Assembly (NCBI GenBank): GCA_025354065.1
Contig: JANXNM010000404.1
Span: 1 to 5,947, forward strand
DNA: 5,947 bases
Source of the DNA: Synechococcales cyanobacterium 340R_concoct_173_sub
Lineage (GTDB): Bacteria; Cyanobacteriota; Cyanobacteriia; Leptolyngbyales; Leptolyngbyaceae
Direction of reading: 5' to 3'
A model generated the notes under the pieces. It was not told the origin of the DNA. It did not search any database and saw only the letters and a list, made by a program, of their open reading frames with translations. The position numbers were made by a program, and so were the translations under genes. Each line of letters opens with the position of its first letter. Position 1 is the first letter of the stretch. This document shows, piece by piece, positions 5,895 through 5,947 of the stretch.

Positions 5895-5947
5895 ATGACC
5901 CAACTTACTCCCCCACCTGAAACCGAAAACCCGATCTTTGAATTCAC
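5895..5947 (+). CDS. Start of a further gene, possibly a second pstB (cut by window end)
   Basis: An open frame from ATG at 5895 runs to the edge, giving 17 complete codons: MTQLTPPPETENPIFEF. Its form, a polar Pro-rich lead followed by a short hydrophobic strand, resembles the start of the PstB just upstream ([12 protein letters not shown]). Tandem pstB1-pstB2 genes at the end of the pst operon are known in cyanobacteria such as Synechocystis. It follows pstB by 78 bp on the same strand with no visible terminator between. The evidence for a gene is moderate and for its identity weak: no nucleotide-binding motif lies in the window, and another phosphate-regulated gene would fit as well. Confidence 0.45.
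   Translation, partial: MTQLTPPPETENPIFEF

Overview
The window looks like chromosomal DNA from a cyanobacterium, probably freshwater or filamentous and of moderate GC. The main sign is a large excess of the hexamer CGATCG, about twenty copies in under 6 kb, several of them inside full HIP1 octamers (GCGATCGC at 2000-2007, 3054-3061 and 3309-3316). The general lack of clear Shine-Dalgarno sites, a Pho box of the cyanobacterial SphR type, and a possible second pstB gene at the end of the operon point the same way. Genus cannot be told from this window.

Left part, minus strand: a two-gene unit read from right to left. A CDF-family cation efflux transporter (560-1570, HD-HD metal site, likely zinc) is followed after 12 bp by a small exported protein of unknown function (110-547). 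Positions 1-109 hold no gene I can support.

Middle: a 387-bp divergent intergenic region (1571-1957). It holds a perfect TATAAT facing the CDF gene with a palindromic octamer, GACTAGTC, between it and the likely -35 position; a second copy lies 61 bp further upstream. On the pstS side it holds two Pho-box repeats with the expected 11-bp period, next to a short inverted repeat.

Right part, plus strand: the high-affinity phosphate uptake operon pstS-pstC-pstA-pstB (1958-5816), followed by the first 17 or so codons of another gene (from 5895) that may be a second pstB. PstS binds phosphate in the periplasm, PstC and PstA form the membrane channel, and PstB supplies ATP hydrolysis. A long imperfect hairpin (2946-2998) between pstS and pstC is well placed to give more PstS than membrane components. 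The operon is probably induced by phosphate starvation through SphS-SphR.

All coding content belongs to known families. I see no sign of a new multi-gene system, mobile element, CRISPR array or RNA gene. The interesting material is in the noncoding DNA: the paired palindromes by the CDF promoter, the pstS-pstC hairpin, the Pho box, and a TTGGCCAA palindrome shared by two pst noncoding regions.
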